Notes: generated by a model not told the origin, from the letters alone. 64,000 nt of DNA from Hyaloscypha bicolor E (GCF_002865645.1 NW_020194589.1:3199750-3263749); one strand, 5' to 3'. Counted from the first letter of the stretch, positions 34,701 through 46,360 are shown. Program-made: numbers and translations.

Positions 34701-35971
34701 ACTTTCCAGCTCGCATCGTCGTCGTCATCGTCGAACCCGGCTTCGGCTTCAAAGTCCTCGTCATCACCAAAATCATCCATATCGTCTTCTTCAGGTTGTG
34801 TGCCACCCATTTCCTCGTCATCGTCATCATTATAGTTGGGGTCGTACTTCAGGAAGCGGAGAAGAGCAGCAATGGTCTCTTCAGTGTAGGGCCGCATTTC
34901 ACCACCACATGAAGAGAGAAACCCATCAACTGCAACGAGAGCAGCTTCGCGGACATCGTCGGTTTCAGGATCTGCCTCGCCATCCTCTGCTGAATTCTCA
35001 AGTTGATCGTCCAGCTCTTCCTTACTCAGCGCAAAGAGAACAAATGGTGCGAGAGTCTTTAAGTACGGGCCAAATCTGACCGAGATTGATCGTGCCATCG
35101 AGCCAAGAATTGTAATGTACAGACGTCGTTGCACCAAAGTAAGATGAGGGTTCCGTAGGCTTTCGATGAGCAGAGACACAAAGCGACCGAGGCCATCATC
35201 GGTGAGGTAGAGAGCCAAGATCGATACTGCAACCACAGATCTCTTTTTAACGACAGAACTGGCTCGGTCCGTCTCTAGAATTGTGATCAACTGGCCTTGC
35301 AGCGCCTCGACCTCGCTTTGCTGCAGCATAGGCCCAAAGCATCTCACAACCTCAATCAAGACATCCACAGCTTCCGGGTCAAGCTCCTTATTTGAGTCAA
35401 TGTCCAGCATCCCCGCCGGTACGGCAGGAAGTTTGACCTTTGGCTTGTTGGCAACGATACGGCCCAGGAGTCGGGGAATCAAGACTCTGCTGATTGCACT
35501 ATATGCCTCGGCGACCTCTTTTGATGGCGGAACTCCAGTGACAGGCCTCGGCAATGTAGTTACTACCGTTCTGAGGGCCACCGCTGGAATAGAGCTGTCG
35601 ACCGAATTTTCAGTGTTGAGGTTCGAGAGCTTCTCAAGCAGGGGAGGCAGAATACTGCTGGGGATCTTCGTGACAAGGGGGGCAAGACTAAGGGATGTTA
35701 GCCGGAATCACAGCGTAACAATATTCTCATACCATTTGATTGCCAGATTCTGGACTTCACCATTCTGATCATCCAAGGTCTTGAGAATACCATCCACAGC
35801 CCGAGCAGCAGTATTGTAGTCGTTGTGAAGAAAATCCGGCTTCCCAATGCTGAGGACCGTGAACAGATCGTTCAACGACATGAACCGGTAGTCGGGATCC
35901 ACATCATGGAGCTTGGGAAGCAGTTGTGCGACCGTTTGGGAGGTGGGATTCGAGGTTACTTGGTTCGACAT
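31776..35971 (-). CDS. Cullin-associated NEDD8-dissociated protein (CAND1/TIP120)
   Basis: Exons 35971-35733, 35687-32660, 32613-32275 and 32222-31776 join in phase to give 1350 residues, somewhat longer than human CAND1 (1230). The protein is a run of HEAT repeats throughout. The N terminus (LLPKLHDVDPDYRFMSLNDL) matches the CAND1 start. An acidic insert (DDDDEEMGG, EEDDMDDFGDDEDFEAE) lies near residue 330, ahead of DASWKVRRCAAKALY. The C-terminal TIP120 domain includes GPFKHKIDDGLEVRK, SAYETLYSLMET, and FYDRIIAGLQDEHDIRALC. CAND1 binds cullin-Rbx1 lacking NEDD8 and exchanges substrate receptors of SCF ligases. The TIP120 end is split by two of the introns. Confidence 0.95.
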
Positions 35972-36554
35972 CGTGGCGCGTGCCTGAACGAAGATGTGAG
36001 GAGATCAATCGGAGATGAAGGACGCAGGGAGATCTGGCTCAGTTATGACACCACAATCATCAGTAGAAATCTGTAGGCATCAAGTGAATATGGAGTGTGC
36101 AGTGGCAGCCTGTCGTGGTCAGCTCACAGAGCTTGGCTTGCCGCGGGGTGCCTGAATCAGGTCCCTTTAATGGGATAGAATGGAGGTTTGCCTCTGGAGA
36201 CTGCTGTGCAGAGCCGATGGCCAGACTCAGTTGGGACAAGAAGTCAAATGAGTGGTTGGAAAGAACAAGACACAATAATTTATGCACTTCACCTCGACAT
36301 CAACCTTGCTGTAGTGGGGTAAATAATTGGTGGAGGACGCTTGCCAAATAGGGCTTAGCGCTGGTTTTCCTCTCATTCGGCTAGAGCTCCGGGAGCTTCT
36401 GGCGTGATGGCCCGCAACCCAGCCATCTTTTTCATGACCTCTTCTCGCCTCAATTGAGACTGTAAGTCATTCCTGAGCTTCACATCTGGCATAATTTACT
36501 GATCACCTGCAGAAATTGTATTTCTGGACTTAATTGTTCAGATTTCGACAAGCA
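35972..36554. promoter_or_regulatory. Divergent promoter region
   Basis: It separates the CAND1 start from that of the mitochondrial protein at 36555. Nothing else is visible. Confidence 0.4.
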
Positions 36555-37477
36555 ATGGCATTCTCAAGAGCTGCAGCTCTGCGCTTCTGCTTGCGAAGTG
36601 CAAGACCTTCAATTGCTCAACCTCAATTGGTCCGCCAGGTTGCTCGTCGAGGCTATGCTAGTGGTGGACATGGACATGCCAAGTCAGGAGGGGATGCGCT
36701 CTGGTATGTCGCTGAAAAAATCCTCATTTTAAGACTTTGTATAATTAATCGTCGACGTCATTAAGGGCCGCCGGCGCTGTGGGTGTAACCGTCCCGACAT
36801 GTTGGTACCTCCTGTCGAATGCTCCTGACACTTCCCATGGTCACGGCGATCATGGAGACTCCCATGGAGCGGCTCATGGCGAAAAGCATGAGGAGGAGCC
36901 CAAGGGGGAGGAAGGCGAGAAGTCCGAAGACGCCGAAGGAAAGGAAGAGGAAAGCGAGAAGTCTGCAGATTCCGATAGCGAGGATGAGAAGAAAGACACC
37001 GACACTCCAGATACTTCGGATGACGAAGGAGGCGACGATGACAAGAACACCAAGACTACCATTCCCGATGCAAAGGGAGGAATTAAGAAGAGAAGCGAGA
37101 GCAAAAATGCCATAAAGGCGGGAGAGAACGGTGATGAGGTATCCCGAGGTCAACACTTAGCATGAGGTAATGCTAATGCAACTAGGCTGCTACTTCGAAG
37201 CCTGCTGGAGGCAAGAACACGCAGAGTGGCAAGCAGGAGGGTCTCTCGAACACTGATACGAAACACTCTACTGATATCACCAATGACCCAACCACAAGCA
37301 AGAAGGGTGAAGGAACTCCCGAGACTGGGAAAGCAAAAGGAACAGTCAACCCCAAGCGACCACAGGTATAACCCTGATTTTTAATCTTCAGTTTCCTAGG
37401 CATGTCGAAGGCATCACCTCTTTCAGGAGAAGAGCTCCGGCTAACTCCAGTTCTAGCCTGAGGATAAGAAGAAGTGA
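36555..37477 (+). CDS. Acidic mitochondrial protein of unknown function
   Basis: Exons 36555-36703, 36766-37138, 37186-37365 and 37457-37477 join in phase to give 240 residues. The N terminus is a typical mitochondrial presequence (MAFSRAAALRFCLRSARP, then VARRGYASGG) with a likely cleavage site near RGY|AS. A short hydrophobic helix follows (AAGAVGVTVPTCWYLLS). The remainder is disordered: His/Gly-rich (SHGHGDHGDSHGAAHG), then Glu/Lys/Asp-rich, then Ser/Thr/Lys-rich, ending PEDKKK from a seven-codon last exon. I have seen similar hypothetical proteins in filamentous ascomycetes but know no function. An inner-membrane anchor with an intermembrane-space acidic tail is an inference. Confidence 0.7.
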
Positions 37478-37878
37478 TTCCAGTGGTGTTTACTATCACT
37501 CAATTGAGATGCAAAACGTTGGTCCTGAAGACTTCGTGCTCAAGAGCCATTTCATTACTGTAAAATAATGTGCAAATGCATAAAATCAATTGGCGAGCAG
37601 AACGTTGTGGTCAAGTGGAAGTTCTGAACCCTCGTTACTTCCCCATTTTGGCAAGCGCTTAGCTGAAGATGAGAAGGAACGGCCACGTAAGTGAGTTGTA
37701 CTCTTTTTCCGTGCTCAGAGTCTTGTTCCTTCTTCTCCATCATTCTCACCACAAGCATCACCATATCAACAGTCATTGCCCGCAACACTGATATCAATTG
37801 CATCGTAAGTCTCCTCTCCTAAAGCTATTTTCCAGCTGACGATGTGCCGTTCTAGAACCGTCAAAGCTGCCATTCTTA
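37478..37878. other. Short intergenic region
   Basis: It lies between two plus-strand genes and should hold the PLAC8-gene promoter. No gene or repeat is seen. Confidence 0.4.
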
Positions 37879-39675
37879 ATGACGAAACCCAAGAAAGCCG
37901 CCCGTCTTCAGCGACAGACATCAGAAAAGCTCCAGCAGACTAGAAGTATAACAATAATCCCAATCCACCGTGAATCAATCGTGAACACAGGCCACAATAT
38001 CACTGTTCGGAGACCTTCAGAGACAGTGACAACCGGCCAGACGACTATTATTCGGAGACCCTCTGGAACAATGGCCCTTGGCAGATGTGTGCCCAGCGGT
38101 AATGGCACCACAACAAATCAGAACAGGTCCTGGCATGACCACCTTCCGCCTCAGACTGACCAATGGATGGCCAAATTCTGTGTTGAACCTATTGGAGGCT
38201 TGGATTGTTTTACATGCTGCCTCGGGTGCTTGATTCCATTCGCACTATATGGAAAGGTGAACTGGAGGCTAAAGCGAAAGTCACTCGGTGAAGATGTCTT
38301 TGCTTTCAAGCCTTCACACGGCTGCAATGGTCCATGTTGGGCATACTGCGCCTGTAGCATGATCGGTGTTGGCTGTTGGCATGGGGTACTCAGTGGTAAA
38401 TTCTCTTAAAACATCATATGCCTCAATGATCAAGTCACGAAAATTAAGAGGGTTAAAGAGAATACTAACAGATTTGTTAAACTAGGCATTGCTGCAGGGC
38501 TGCAGCGCTCCCAAATTCGTGGGACCTATGGTATTGAGGGCAATTTTTCAGTCGACATTGCAACGGGCATCTTCTGTGCTCCTTGCGTCTTGATGCAGAA
38601 TGATCGTGAAATTCGAGCCCGAGAAGGCGGAGAATACAGTGAATATCTTCGAAACAACGGGCGATCATCAGTGGTAGACGAACAGCCAAAGCTAAACCCA
38701 CAAATGGTTGCACCCGGCCTTTTCCAATTGCAGAGATATCCGCCAGCTGAACCGACGCAAGACGAATCCACCGCAATGGACCCCATCGACGATGTCACAG
38801 AACAATTACAGAACAATCCGGCAATGGACTCCATCGGCAATGTCACAGCACAATCCCCGAACAATCCGGCAATGGACCCCATTGACAATGTCACAGAAAA
38901 CCCCCAGAACGATCCGGCAACGACTCATCAACAGTCAGAGAGTGGACAGAGCAGAGCAAAGATGACAGACCAGCCCCAGAACAATATGGCCAAAGTCTCC
39001 GAGCTCGTCACTGTCAGGAAAACACGCCAGGCAAGAGATGCAACGCCGATTGTTGTTGTTACCGGACCTGAAGATTCCAGCCAGCCGGCTCATAGTATCA
39101 GTGCTAAGCGCCCGCCATGTCCAGTGCATGAACTAAGAGACCAGTCAAAAATACTCACCCGGCAAGCTAATTGCCCAGAAATCTCAAACAATCCGAGTAG
39201 TGATCAGCTCTCTAGAGAGCATGCTTTAGTCGAATGTCTGACTCTTGAAACGGCTGATGAAGTTCAACGCCAGCTCGGCCAAGAAACACCCTTATCTGTA
39301 GGCTCCAAGCCAATCGAGGAAATCGAGGAACGTAGACTCGACTCGCATGATCTGTTGGAATGTGCGACTCTTCAAACAACAGACGCGGTCGATGGCCAGG
39401 TAGGCCAACCAACACCAGCCACAATAGGGGTTGTGCAGCAGCACGCCCTTGCTGAATGCCACAACTCTCCTTCTGCCACGCCAGAGGTCCAAGAACTATC
39501 TTATGTTCACGACTTTACAGATTGCCCAGGGACAGTCCTTGATTATTGCAGGAAAGGGGCTAAGAAGGCGCAACCACACGACTTTGCTTATTGTACAGGA
39601 CAGAACTCCAACAATACAACATCGGGAAACGGGATTCAGGAACACATTCTTGAGGACTGTACACGAGACGTATAG
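37879..39675 (+). CDS. PLAC8-family cysteine-rich protein with repeated His/Cys tail
   Basis: Exons 37879-38395 and 38486-39675 join as G|GC to give 568 residues. The PLAC8 domain covers about residues 85-240: CCLGCLIPFALYGKVNWRLK, CNGPCWAYCACSMIGVGCW, then LQRSQIRGTYGIEG and FCAPCVLMQNDREIRARE. PLAC8 proteins are small membrane-associated Cys-rich proteins linked to metal transport and cell size in plants; in fungi their role is unknown. After the domain come three perfect-length 16-residue repeats (see 38773-38916) and a tail with six copies of an H-x-[LF]-x-[DEY]-C motif. The N-terminal 80 residues contain a smaller duplication (RRPSETVTTGQTTIIRRPSG). Confidence 0.8.
38773..38916 (+). repeat. 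Three tandem 48-base repeats inside the PLAC8 gene
   Basis: Units 38773-38820, 38821-38868 and 38869-38916 encode AMDPIDDVTEQLQNNP, AMDSIGNVTAQSPNNP and AMDPIDNVTENPQNDP. Each keeps an N-x-T or D-V-T core. The array is in frame. Confidence 0.9.
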
Positions 39676-40208
39676 GACAGCGGAATTTCAATGCCCCGTA
39701 AGATTGTACATGAGAGGTTTAGCAGAATGAGACGAGGCATTGTGGAGTTGGGTTCTGGAGAGGTCTGTTTGTCTTCCGCTCATTGTACGCATCACTATTC
39801 ATAGAATAGAATTCATCATCAACCATTACGTCCTGCTAAAGTCTCAATATGCAATCGATCTGATATGATACAGAGGAGCTGGTTCTCGTCTAACTGTCTT
39901 TCTGCCTGTCTTGCTCTCCATACCACCCTTGGCCAAGCCACCATGCCATGCTTGCCTCCATCCCTCATGAAAATCATTTCCATGTCCATGCGCGCGTGAA
40001 ATCGTGTGAAGTGTGTAGTTAAGTCGAATAAGTCGGTCAAGCGAACAGGTAATCAGCTCAAGTCAATTCATTTTGTCATTTGCTTTTGCAATATTTGCAT
40101 TACTGCGAAATCGCCTTCAACCATGCGCCTTGCTTCATGCCAACCTACCAAGCTCCTCAAGAATCAAGGAAAGGTCCCGTTTTGTGGGGTTTGGTGGGAT
40201 GAGCGAGG
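39676..40208. other. Convergent region between the PLAC8 gene and spg1
   Basis: This holds both 3' UTRs. No gene or repeat is supported. Confidence 0.4.
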
Positions 40209-41221
40209 TTAACCGACGGATTGGTAGAGGAGGAGCGGTTCGCCGACATTCTCGATTTCGGGGATTGTGCATTTTAGGTCGAAGGCTTTGGAGAGGACTA
40301 TTTTGAAGATCTGGGAGGGGGTTTAGTGGGTTTGGGGTGAGAAGGGGAGAGAAAAGGGGGAGGGAACACACTTTTTGCACGTTTATGCTGTGACTTGTGC
40401 TGCTGAAGATGAGGCTTGCTCGCATAGCTTTTGCGAATCTGCGGGCCTGGGTGGGAGTCAGTTAAGAGTAGAGGATGAAAAAGGGATATTGGGAGGCTCG
40501 CCTGATTCGAGATCTCTTCTTGATCTTCCCTGGGGAAATTGACGAAGTGGTCATATTTTGTACCAACCAGGAACGGAATCGCAGTCTTGTTAAACCCCCT
40601 GCCTTGTCGATACCACTCCTTGATACTGTTCAGCGTGCTCTTCCTCGTCAAGTCGAACATGAATAGGATAGCCACCGCGTCATTGCATACCAGCGGCAGC
40701 ATGTTCACGAACTCTCGCTGTCCTCCCAAGTCCCAAATCGAGAACGTGATCTCCGTGTTGCGTATTGAAATTGTCTTCTCCATGAAGTTTACACCGAGTG
40801 TTTGGATGTAGTCCTCGTCCCAGCTGCCCTCGACATATTTCACCATCAGCGATGTCTTGCCGATTTGTGCGTCTCCTACCATGCCGACCTTAATCACAAC
40901 GCTGTTCTTGTTGCGGTTCTGATCTTGGCCTGCGCCGCGGGAGTTCTGATCTTGGTACGAGGACTGCATGTAGCCGCCGTTACCTGATAAGCCCGAGTTT
41001 GGTCGAGAGATCTGGGGTGCGAAGGCTGTGGGTGGGGTAGGATATCTGCCATTTTGGTCGAGGTCTGGCGTTGGGGAGGCAGAGTAGCCTTGATGTGAGG
41101 TGGTGAAGTCAACAGACTGTGATTGTGTGTGTCGTCTGGTCGGAGTGTGTGATCCTTCTATGCCGCCCATCGCATCGTCTTGGCTGTCACCCCGGTGGTC
41201 GTATCCACCTTCTGTGTCCAT
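40209..41221 (-). CDS. spg1: Septation-initiation GTPase Spg1/Tem1
   Basis: Exons 41221-40502, 40446-40372 and 40310-40209 give 298 residues. A disordered N-terminal extension of about 100 residues precedes the Ras-like domain: G1 [12 protein letters not shown], switch [13 protein letters not shown], switch [12 protein letters not shown]4 GTKYD, and the conserved end [46 protein letters not shown]. Intron 1 (40447-40501) has a GC donor (CAG|GCGAGC) and a normal CCCAG acceptor; no GT donor restores the conserved [11 protein letters not shown] join. Spg1 sits at the spindle pole body and activates the SIN/MEN kinase cascade for septation. The frame is open for 123 more codons upstream without an ATG. 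Confidence 0.93.
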
Positions 41222-41831
41222 CGTGTCGACGGCGTCGTGGAACTGACTCGGAGAGCCAGCGGATAAAGTCGAGGAATCCAGTTTGTCGGCTTGTCTAGGG
41301 GGGGCTAGATGTAGAGATGCGGAGGGGTCAACAAGAGCTAACAGGCCGTGATCAACAGTGCAATGTTGATGTATGCATAGGTGGTTGTGAAATTGCTGAC
41401 GAAGTAGTAAAGTATTGAAGGCGAGGGGCAGACTGTTCTGCAAGCAATCTACCGTTCGGGCAGAGTTGAGGTTATTCGGACCTTGACCTTGGTGGAGAGA
41501 GCCCGGCGCCCTGACTTGAGATCCAAATCCGTCCGGCGCTTGATGACCTAGCACGCGTCGGAGCTGGCTTGACGCGCTGAAGAGTGCCAAAGTGCGAATT
41601 CCCGCTCGAAGTCTCTAGGAAGCAAAAAAGAAAACTCGTGGGCCGCGCATAAACATTATCTCCCAGTAAATTGAGGGGCGGTTTATTTGTTGTCTATATT
41701 AACGACGGTATTGCTGGTCTTCATCCATGCCAAATTGCCCTGATTCTCGCGTTTGGTGGGGGCATATTACTAAGCAACTATATTCCGAGATCGAAAGAAT
41801 ATCTTGAGTTTCTACAAACACCACATCCGTA
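41222..41831. promoter_or_regulatory. Divergent promoter region of spg1 and gcv3
   Basis: About 610 bases separate two starts facing away from each other. No site could be named with confidence. Confidence 0.4.
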
Positions 41832-42405
41832 ATGGCATCAATTGTACGATCTCTACGGCCTGTGGCCTCACGATTTGCGGCAAGTTCGAGTAGAACTGCA
41901 CGTTCCTGGCCGATATCTCAATTCCAAGCCCGAACTTTCTCGGCGTCAAGTGCTGGTAAGGGTGGTTCTTTCTACCTCGGGATGTCACGACACTGATGAT
42001 GAAATAGCACAAGCCAAGAAATACACAAAAGACCACGAATGGATTGAGCTTTCTGAAGACAAGAAGACTGGATACATTGGTATCTCGGAATATGCTGCCC
42101 ATGCTCTGGGAGATGTGGTCTATGTCGAGCTCCCAACAATACCGATGGAGGTCGCAGCAGGTGATTCGATTGGAGCTGTGGAGTCAGTGAAGTCGGCTTC
42201 AGACATCAACTCGCCCATCAGCGGTACGATTGTTGCCGTCAACGACTTACTGGAGGAGAGACCGGGAACGATCAACAAGGGACCTGAGGATGAGTCGTCC
42301 GCCGGAGGATGGGTTGCGAAAGTGGAGGTTAGCGATGCTGGAATCAAGGACCTGGATGGATTGATGGATGCAGCAGCATACAAAGAGTTCACCGAAGAAG
42401 AATAA
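41832..42405 (+). CDS. gcv3: Glycine cleavage system H protein, mitochondrial
   Basis: Exons 41832-41955 and 42008-42405 join as G|CA to give 173 residues. The N terminus is an Arg/Ser-rich mitochondrial presequence (MASIVRSLRPVASRFAASS). The mature part has KYTKDHEWIEL, GISEYAAHALGDVVYVELP and the lipoylation site VESVKSASD, whose Lys carries lipoate. The end shows GGWVAKVEV and ...AYKEFTEEE. The H protein shuttles the aminomethyl group between the P, T and L proteins in glycine decarboxylation. It is convergent with the porphobilinogen deaminase gene, 170 bases between stops. Confidence 0.96.
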
Positions 42406-42575
42406 TCGGGAGGCCATAATAGAAGTCCTGTTTCAACATTCAAGCGGCGTTTGGCAGTGGGACAGAATGCTTTTCGGAATTGATTGAGCAGAATATCTGC
42501 ACTTTTCCCAGTCCAACAAACGCCACCCATCAAGTCTAGCCTTACATAACGGTCATGATTCATCTGCACCGATAA

Positions 42576-43706
42576 CTATGCTCCACCGCCTTCAGCAATG
42601 ACTGGACGATTGAGGTTGATAGCTTCCAGAATCTTGGCTGCTCCTTTCTTGACCAAATCCTGGGCAAGCTCCCAACCAAACTCATCTGCGTCCCTGACGT
42701 TGAGAACTTCTCCTAATCTCTCGGCCTCGACGCTTTCCGTTCCATCGAGACTGACCACAATAGCCTTCATCAAGAGCTTTCCCTTCTCAATCCAGGTCGT
42801 CTCAACACCTATCGGCACACTGCATCCTCCCTCCAAAGTGCGCATCAAACTTCGTTCTGCGGTGCCTGCAAACGTCGAGTCCTCGTTGATCAGCTCCGCC
42901 AGAACATTGAGAGTCTTCTCATCTCCTTCTCGGATCTCAATGGCAAGAGCACCCTGACCAACAGCATGTAACAGTCCTCCACCCACTGTCTTCGAATCCA
43001 GGTACTGCGTGATCCGGTCCTTCCAATTCATTCTGATGATACCAGCAGCTGCCAATATCAAACAAGTATACTCTCCATCCGCAGCATCAAGCTTATTCAA
43101 CCTCGTTCCCACATTACCCCGGACATCCTTAAACTTCAGATGTGGATATTTCCTCTTGACCTGCGCACTGCGTCTCACACTACTCGTACCCACGACTGAA
43201 CCCTCTGGTAACTCCAAAAGAGTCTTGTACTCCAATCCCTTCTTCATAATCACACAATCCCTTGGATCCTCTCGTTCCATAATACACCCAATCGTACACT
43301 TAGGCGGCAACTGCGTCGGCATATCCTTCAAACAGTGAACAATCAGATCCAGCTTGCCCTCCAACAGCTGCGCCTCCAGCTCATGCGTCCACAGACTCTT
43401 CGCGCCAAATTCATGCAAAGCAGTGACCTGGTTCTTGTCTCCCATCGTGCTCATGGCGTGGATCTCGTACTGCGTCTCTGGATGCGCCTTTTTCAATTCT
43501 GCCAACACCATCTCCGCTTGGATTACCGCAAGTGCAGATTTTCGTGTCCCGATGTGGATTGTGTCTGCAGTGATGTTTGCTTCGTCGGATTTTCTCTTAA
43601 AGGCGGCAGAGGGCGCAACGTCTTTCGAGGATTCGTCTTGCATCGTGAGGGTGGGGTCGAGGACGGGGCGCGAGGAGGTCGACTCCAGTTGCTCGTGGGT
43701 AGCCAT
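42576..43706 (-). CDS. hem3: Hydroxymethylbilane synthase (porphobilinogen deaminase)
   Basis: A single exon of 376 codons starts at the ATG at 43706. The N-terminal 45 residues are a variable extension. Conserved blocks are HIGTRKSALAVIQAE, HCLKDMPTQLPP, VGTSSVRRSAQVKRKYP, DVRGNVGTRLNKLD, AVGQGALAIEIR and the dipyrromethane-cofactor site GGCSVPIG, whose Cys anchors the growing tetrapyrrole. The enzyme joins four porphobilinogen units into hydroxymethylbilane, the third step of haem synthesis, in the cytosol. The lack of introns sets it apart from most genes in this window. Confidence 0.97.
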   Translation of the reverse strand: MATHEQLESTSSRPVLDPTLTMQDESSKDVAPSAAFKRKSDEANITADTIHIGTRKSALAVIQAEMVLAELKKAHPETQYEIHAMSTMGDKNQVTALHEFGAKSLWTHELEAQLLEGKLDLIVHCLKDMPTQLPPKCTIGCIMEREDPRDCVIMKKGLEYKTLLELPEGSVVGTSSVRRSAQVKRKYPHLKFKDVRGNVGTRLNKLDAADGEYTCLILAAAGIIRMNWKDRITQYLDSKTVGGGLLHAVGQGALAIEIREGDEKTLNVLAELINEDSTFAGTAERSLMRTLEGGCSVPIGVETTWIEKGKLLMKAIVVSLDGTESVEAERLGEVLNVRDADEFGWELAQDLVKKGAAKILEAINLNRPVIAEGGGA

Positions 43707-44540
43707 CTTGAGAAATGCTCAATTGACTTCCTCGTCGAGTTGGTTTGTCAACCAGGTCGTTTTGAGGCTTCCTGGAGGAATTTGCGTTGGTGGTGGGGTT
43801 GAAGAAGCATGGTCGGAATTCAGGGACCTTTGTCAGCTCGCCCAGGCACGCGACGTTCATAAATTCTCGTCTCGTCTCTTTTCACTTTTACTTCTCTTCG
43901 CCCATCAACAATCATTCCGTTCACAATGATTGTGGCCAGCTTCTCTTATCCTTTCTGATGCAATTTTGGTATTTAGGTTACAAGATCTTGAGTGCTGCGG
44001 AATCCGTCCGCCCCGCCACCCTTGAGAACTCCCCCACCTCCCGACTCTACAATCATTGTCGAAGCAAGCTGTTGAATAGTGGAGAGCTTGAACCCTCTTC
44101 TACGGTTCCTGTTTAGCCCCAAAATTCTACGACGCTATGGACATATCCAAGTGTGGTATACCTCAATACCTTGGCAGATTATGGCTTTGCGTACGCGTCT
44201 TAAATTTGCTCCTCCACTTCGCCACAGCATCCCGAGTTGTAGCTCAAAATCCCCGAAGGTAATCCTTGCGTTGACTCGTCACCGTCTGTTATTTTAAACT
44301 TCATCCAATGATTCTGGACGCGTTTCCGCAGTCTGTTTCGAAACATCTGAAGATCGAATGGCGAGCTAGTCATCATCCATGCGCTCTAGTAAGTGCCAGC
44401 AGGGTCTTGAGGCTACTTTTGGTTGTCTGTGTCTATACATAAGTATTGGGGTAGATGAAGCTTGCTATGTTTTACTCTTTGTAACTGTTGGCAAAAACGT
44501 TTCTTCTTCATTGTAAATCGTTGTCCATTGATCCGCGATT
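43707..44540. promoter_or_regulatory. Divergent region between hem3 and the cyclase gene
   Basis: It should hold both promoters. No gene or repeat is supported. Confidence 0.4.
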
Positions 44541-45717
44541 ATGCGTCCATCAACTACTTTATTCGCGTTTCTCAGCCTCCTTTCTGCAGTGAATGGAGAG
44601 CTTCATCAGCTCATTGTTGGTACATTTGGCACCGAGCACCTCTACACACTCGAGTTCGACGACTCTGCTTTGACCTTAGAATTGATTGGCAATTTCACCA
44701 CGAATGCTGCGAGCTCCTGGATTGCTCTAAGTGTAAGCATTTCTAACACTTTCTCGTTCTAACTCTAATGGGGGGGTTTAGCATGATAAGAAGAACCTCT
44801 ATGGAACATCGTTCACAGCTTCGTCACCAGCATTTGTGAGCTACACTCTAGGAAGTGCCACAGACATCATATACAACACCACTTTGGCTTTGGGTGGCAA
44901 CTGCAGCTCGTCCAAAGCTATTTTCGTCGCCGCAGCTTCAAAGAGTCCCTATGCAGTGTACGGCACACCTTTCGGCGGAAGCGCAGAATGCGGTTCAGTC
45001 ATGAGCGTTGATGAGAACGGAGTCCTTTTAGAAGTCATCCAGAACTATACCTACCAGTCAACATCCGGTGTTCACGGCATGGCAATGAACGCGAACAACT
45101 CTTTCATCTACTCAGCAGACGACTCGGCCAACACACTATGGACCCATAGTGTGGACAGCACCACTGGTGAGCTCACGTACGTCAGCAGCATTGCCGGCCC
45201 TGTCACAGGAGCTGATCCTAGGCATGTGGCTGTTCACCCCGAAGGACAGTATCTCTACGTGATTCTCGAGGGTGCAAACGAGCTCGCACAGTACTCCATC
45301 GATCAAGCAACGGGAATTCCCTCCTTCGAGAACGTGACATACTCTCTCATCCCCTCCGGTGCAACCTCATCCTCATACTGGTCCGACGAAGTAGCTCTCT
45401 CCTTCAGCAACAACTACTTGTGGGCCACATCCCGCGCGCGAAGTACCAACAGCACTGGGTACATTTCAGCGTTCTCACTTGAATCCGATGGCAGCATTGA
45501 GTCTCAGCTGTTCCTCAATGCAACCAGCAGTAGTGGAGGCACTGCGAATTCCGTGGCACCAAGTCCATTCAGTGATCAGTTCGTCGCTTTGACGGATAGC
45601 GCGGTGGGGTTCGTGCAGATCTGGCAATTAGGTAGTGATGGAGCAAGCGCGAGTGTAGTCGCTAGTGTGGATATTGAGGATGGAGGGTGTTGTGCTAACG
45701 CGGTGTGGTATTCTTAG
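44541..45717 (+). CDS. Secreted beta-propeller, carboxy-cis,cis-muconate cyclase-like
   Basis: Exons 44541-44732 and 44782-45717 join in phase to give 375 residues. The signal peptide is MRPSTTLFAFLSLLSAVNG. The rest has the seven-bladed lactonase-type propeller pattern: IVGTFGTEHLYTLEF, KKNLYGTSF, GVHGMAMNANNSFIYSAD, DPRHVAVHPEGQYLYVI, and a Cys-Cys pair near the end (DGGCCANAVWYS). The family includes 3-carboxy-cis,cis-muconate cyclase of the fungal 3-oxoadipate branch, but secreted members such as this one have no proven substrate. Several N-x-[ST] sites fit secretion. Confidence 0.8.
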
Positions 45718-46360
45718 GGAATTGTCCCATGAGAAAGGGGACATTCAAGTGCATGTATTCTTCTTCGATATCCATTAAGTTCATTTTCCGTGCAACCTCG
45801 CTGCCTGATGCACATTTCAAATCTCCATGTCCTCAATTGTACTCAGCATTCACCTCGGTTCCTCTCCCAGTATCATCTAGTCATCCATCCCAAAGAGTAA
45901 CCATCGCCCTCTCAGCTTGGTCCTGCGCTCTTGCTACAACTTCTCTTTCTTGATTACTCGAGAGTTCGAAACAGGAACGAAGGCGGAAAGGATGTGTCAG
46001 CGGCCGGTGGGTACAATGAAGACGGGTGCTGGGCTTGCGCAACTTGGCAACGATGCGGGGAACCGCTTTGAACTGGCTCTGGGCTACGGGCGATTTTGGT
46101 CTTGGGTAACTGTTAGAATGGTGGTTTCTCAGTCCTTTTTCGGTATCGGCCCCAAGACCTCGACAGGGCAGTGGGCACACACATTTTTATATTTTCATCG
46201 TCCACGCCTGCCTCTTCAAAGGTCATACACCAGGCTCGAAAACCTTGATTTATATAAGCAACAATTGCGGATAATCGCAACCAAGTAGGTCCTCCGCCCT
46301 GTTCGGTCTCTTGCTTCTAAATCTTGGAATATCTCAGTACCTTGATATCATTCATTCGTC
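45718..46360. other. Intergenic region
   Basis: I see nothing beyond the 3' UTR of the cyclase gene. Confidence 0.4.

Noticed and set aside
36819..37115. Met/Arg-rich 98-codon plus-strand frame
   Set aside because: It overlaps the acidic mitochondrial protein in another frame; the real frame has a presequence and consistent splicing.
41222..41590. 123-residue N-terminal extension of spg1
   Set aside because: The frame is open but starts at TTG with no ATG before 41221, so it is 5' UTR or promoter.
42406..42575. Functional cluster of gcv3 and hem3
   Set aside because: They are merely convergent neighbours; glycine cleavage and porphobilinogen deaminase are in different compartments and no shared regulation is visible.
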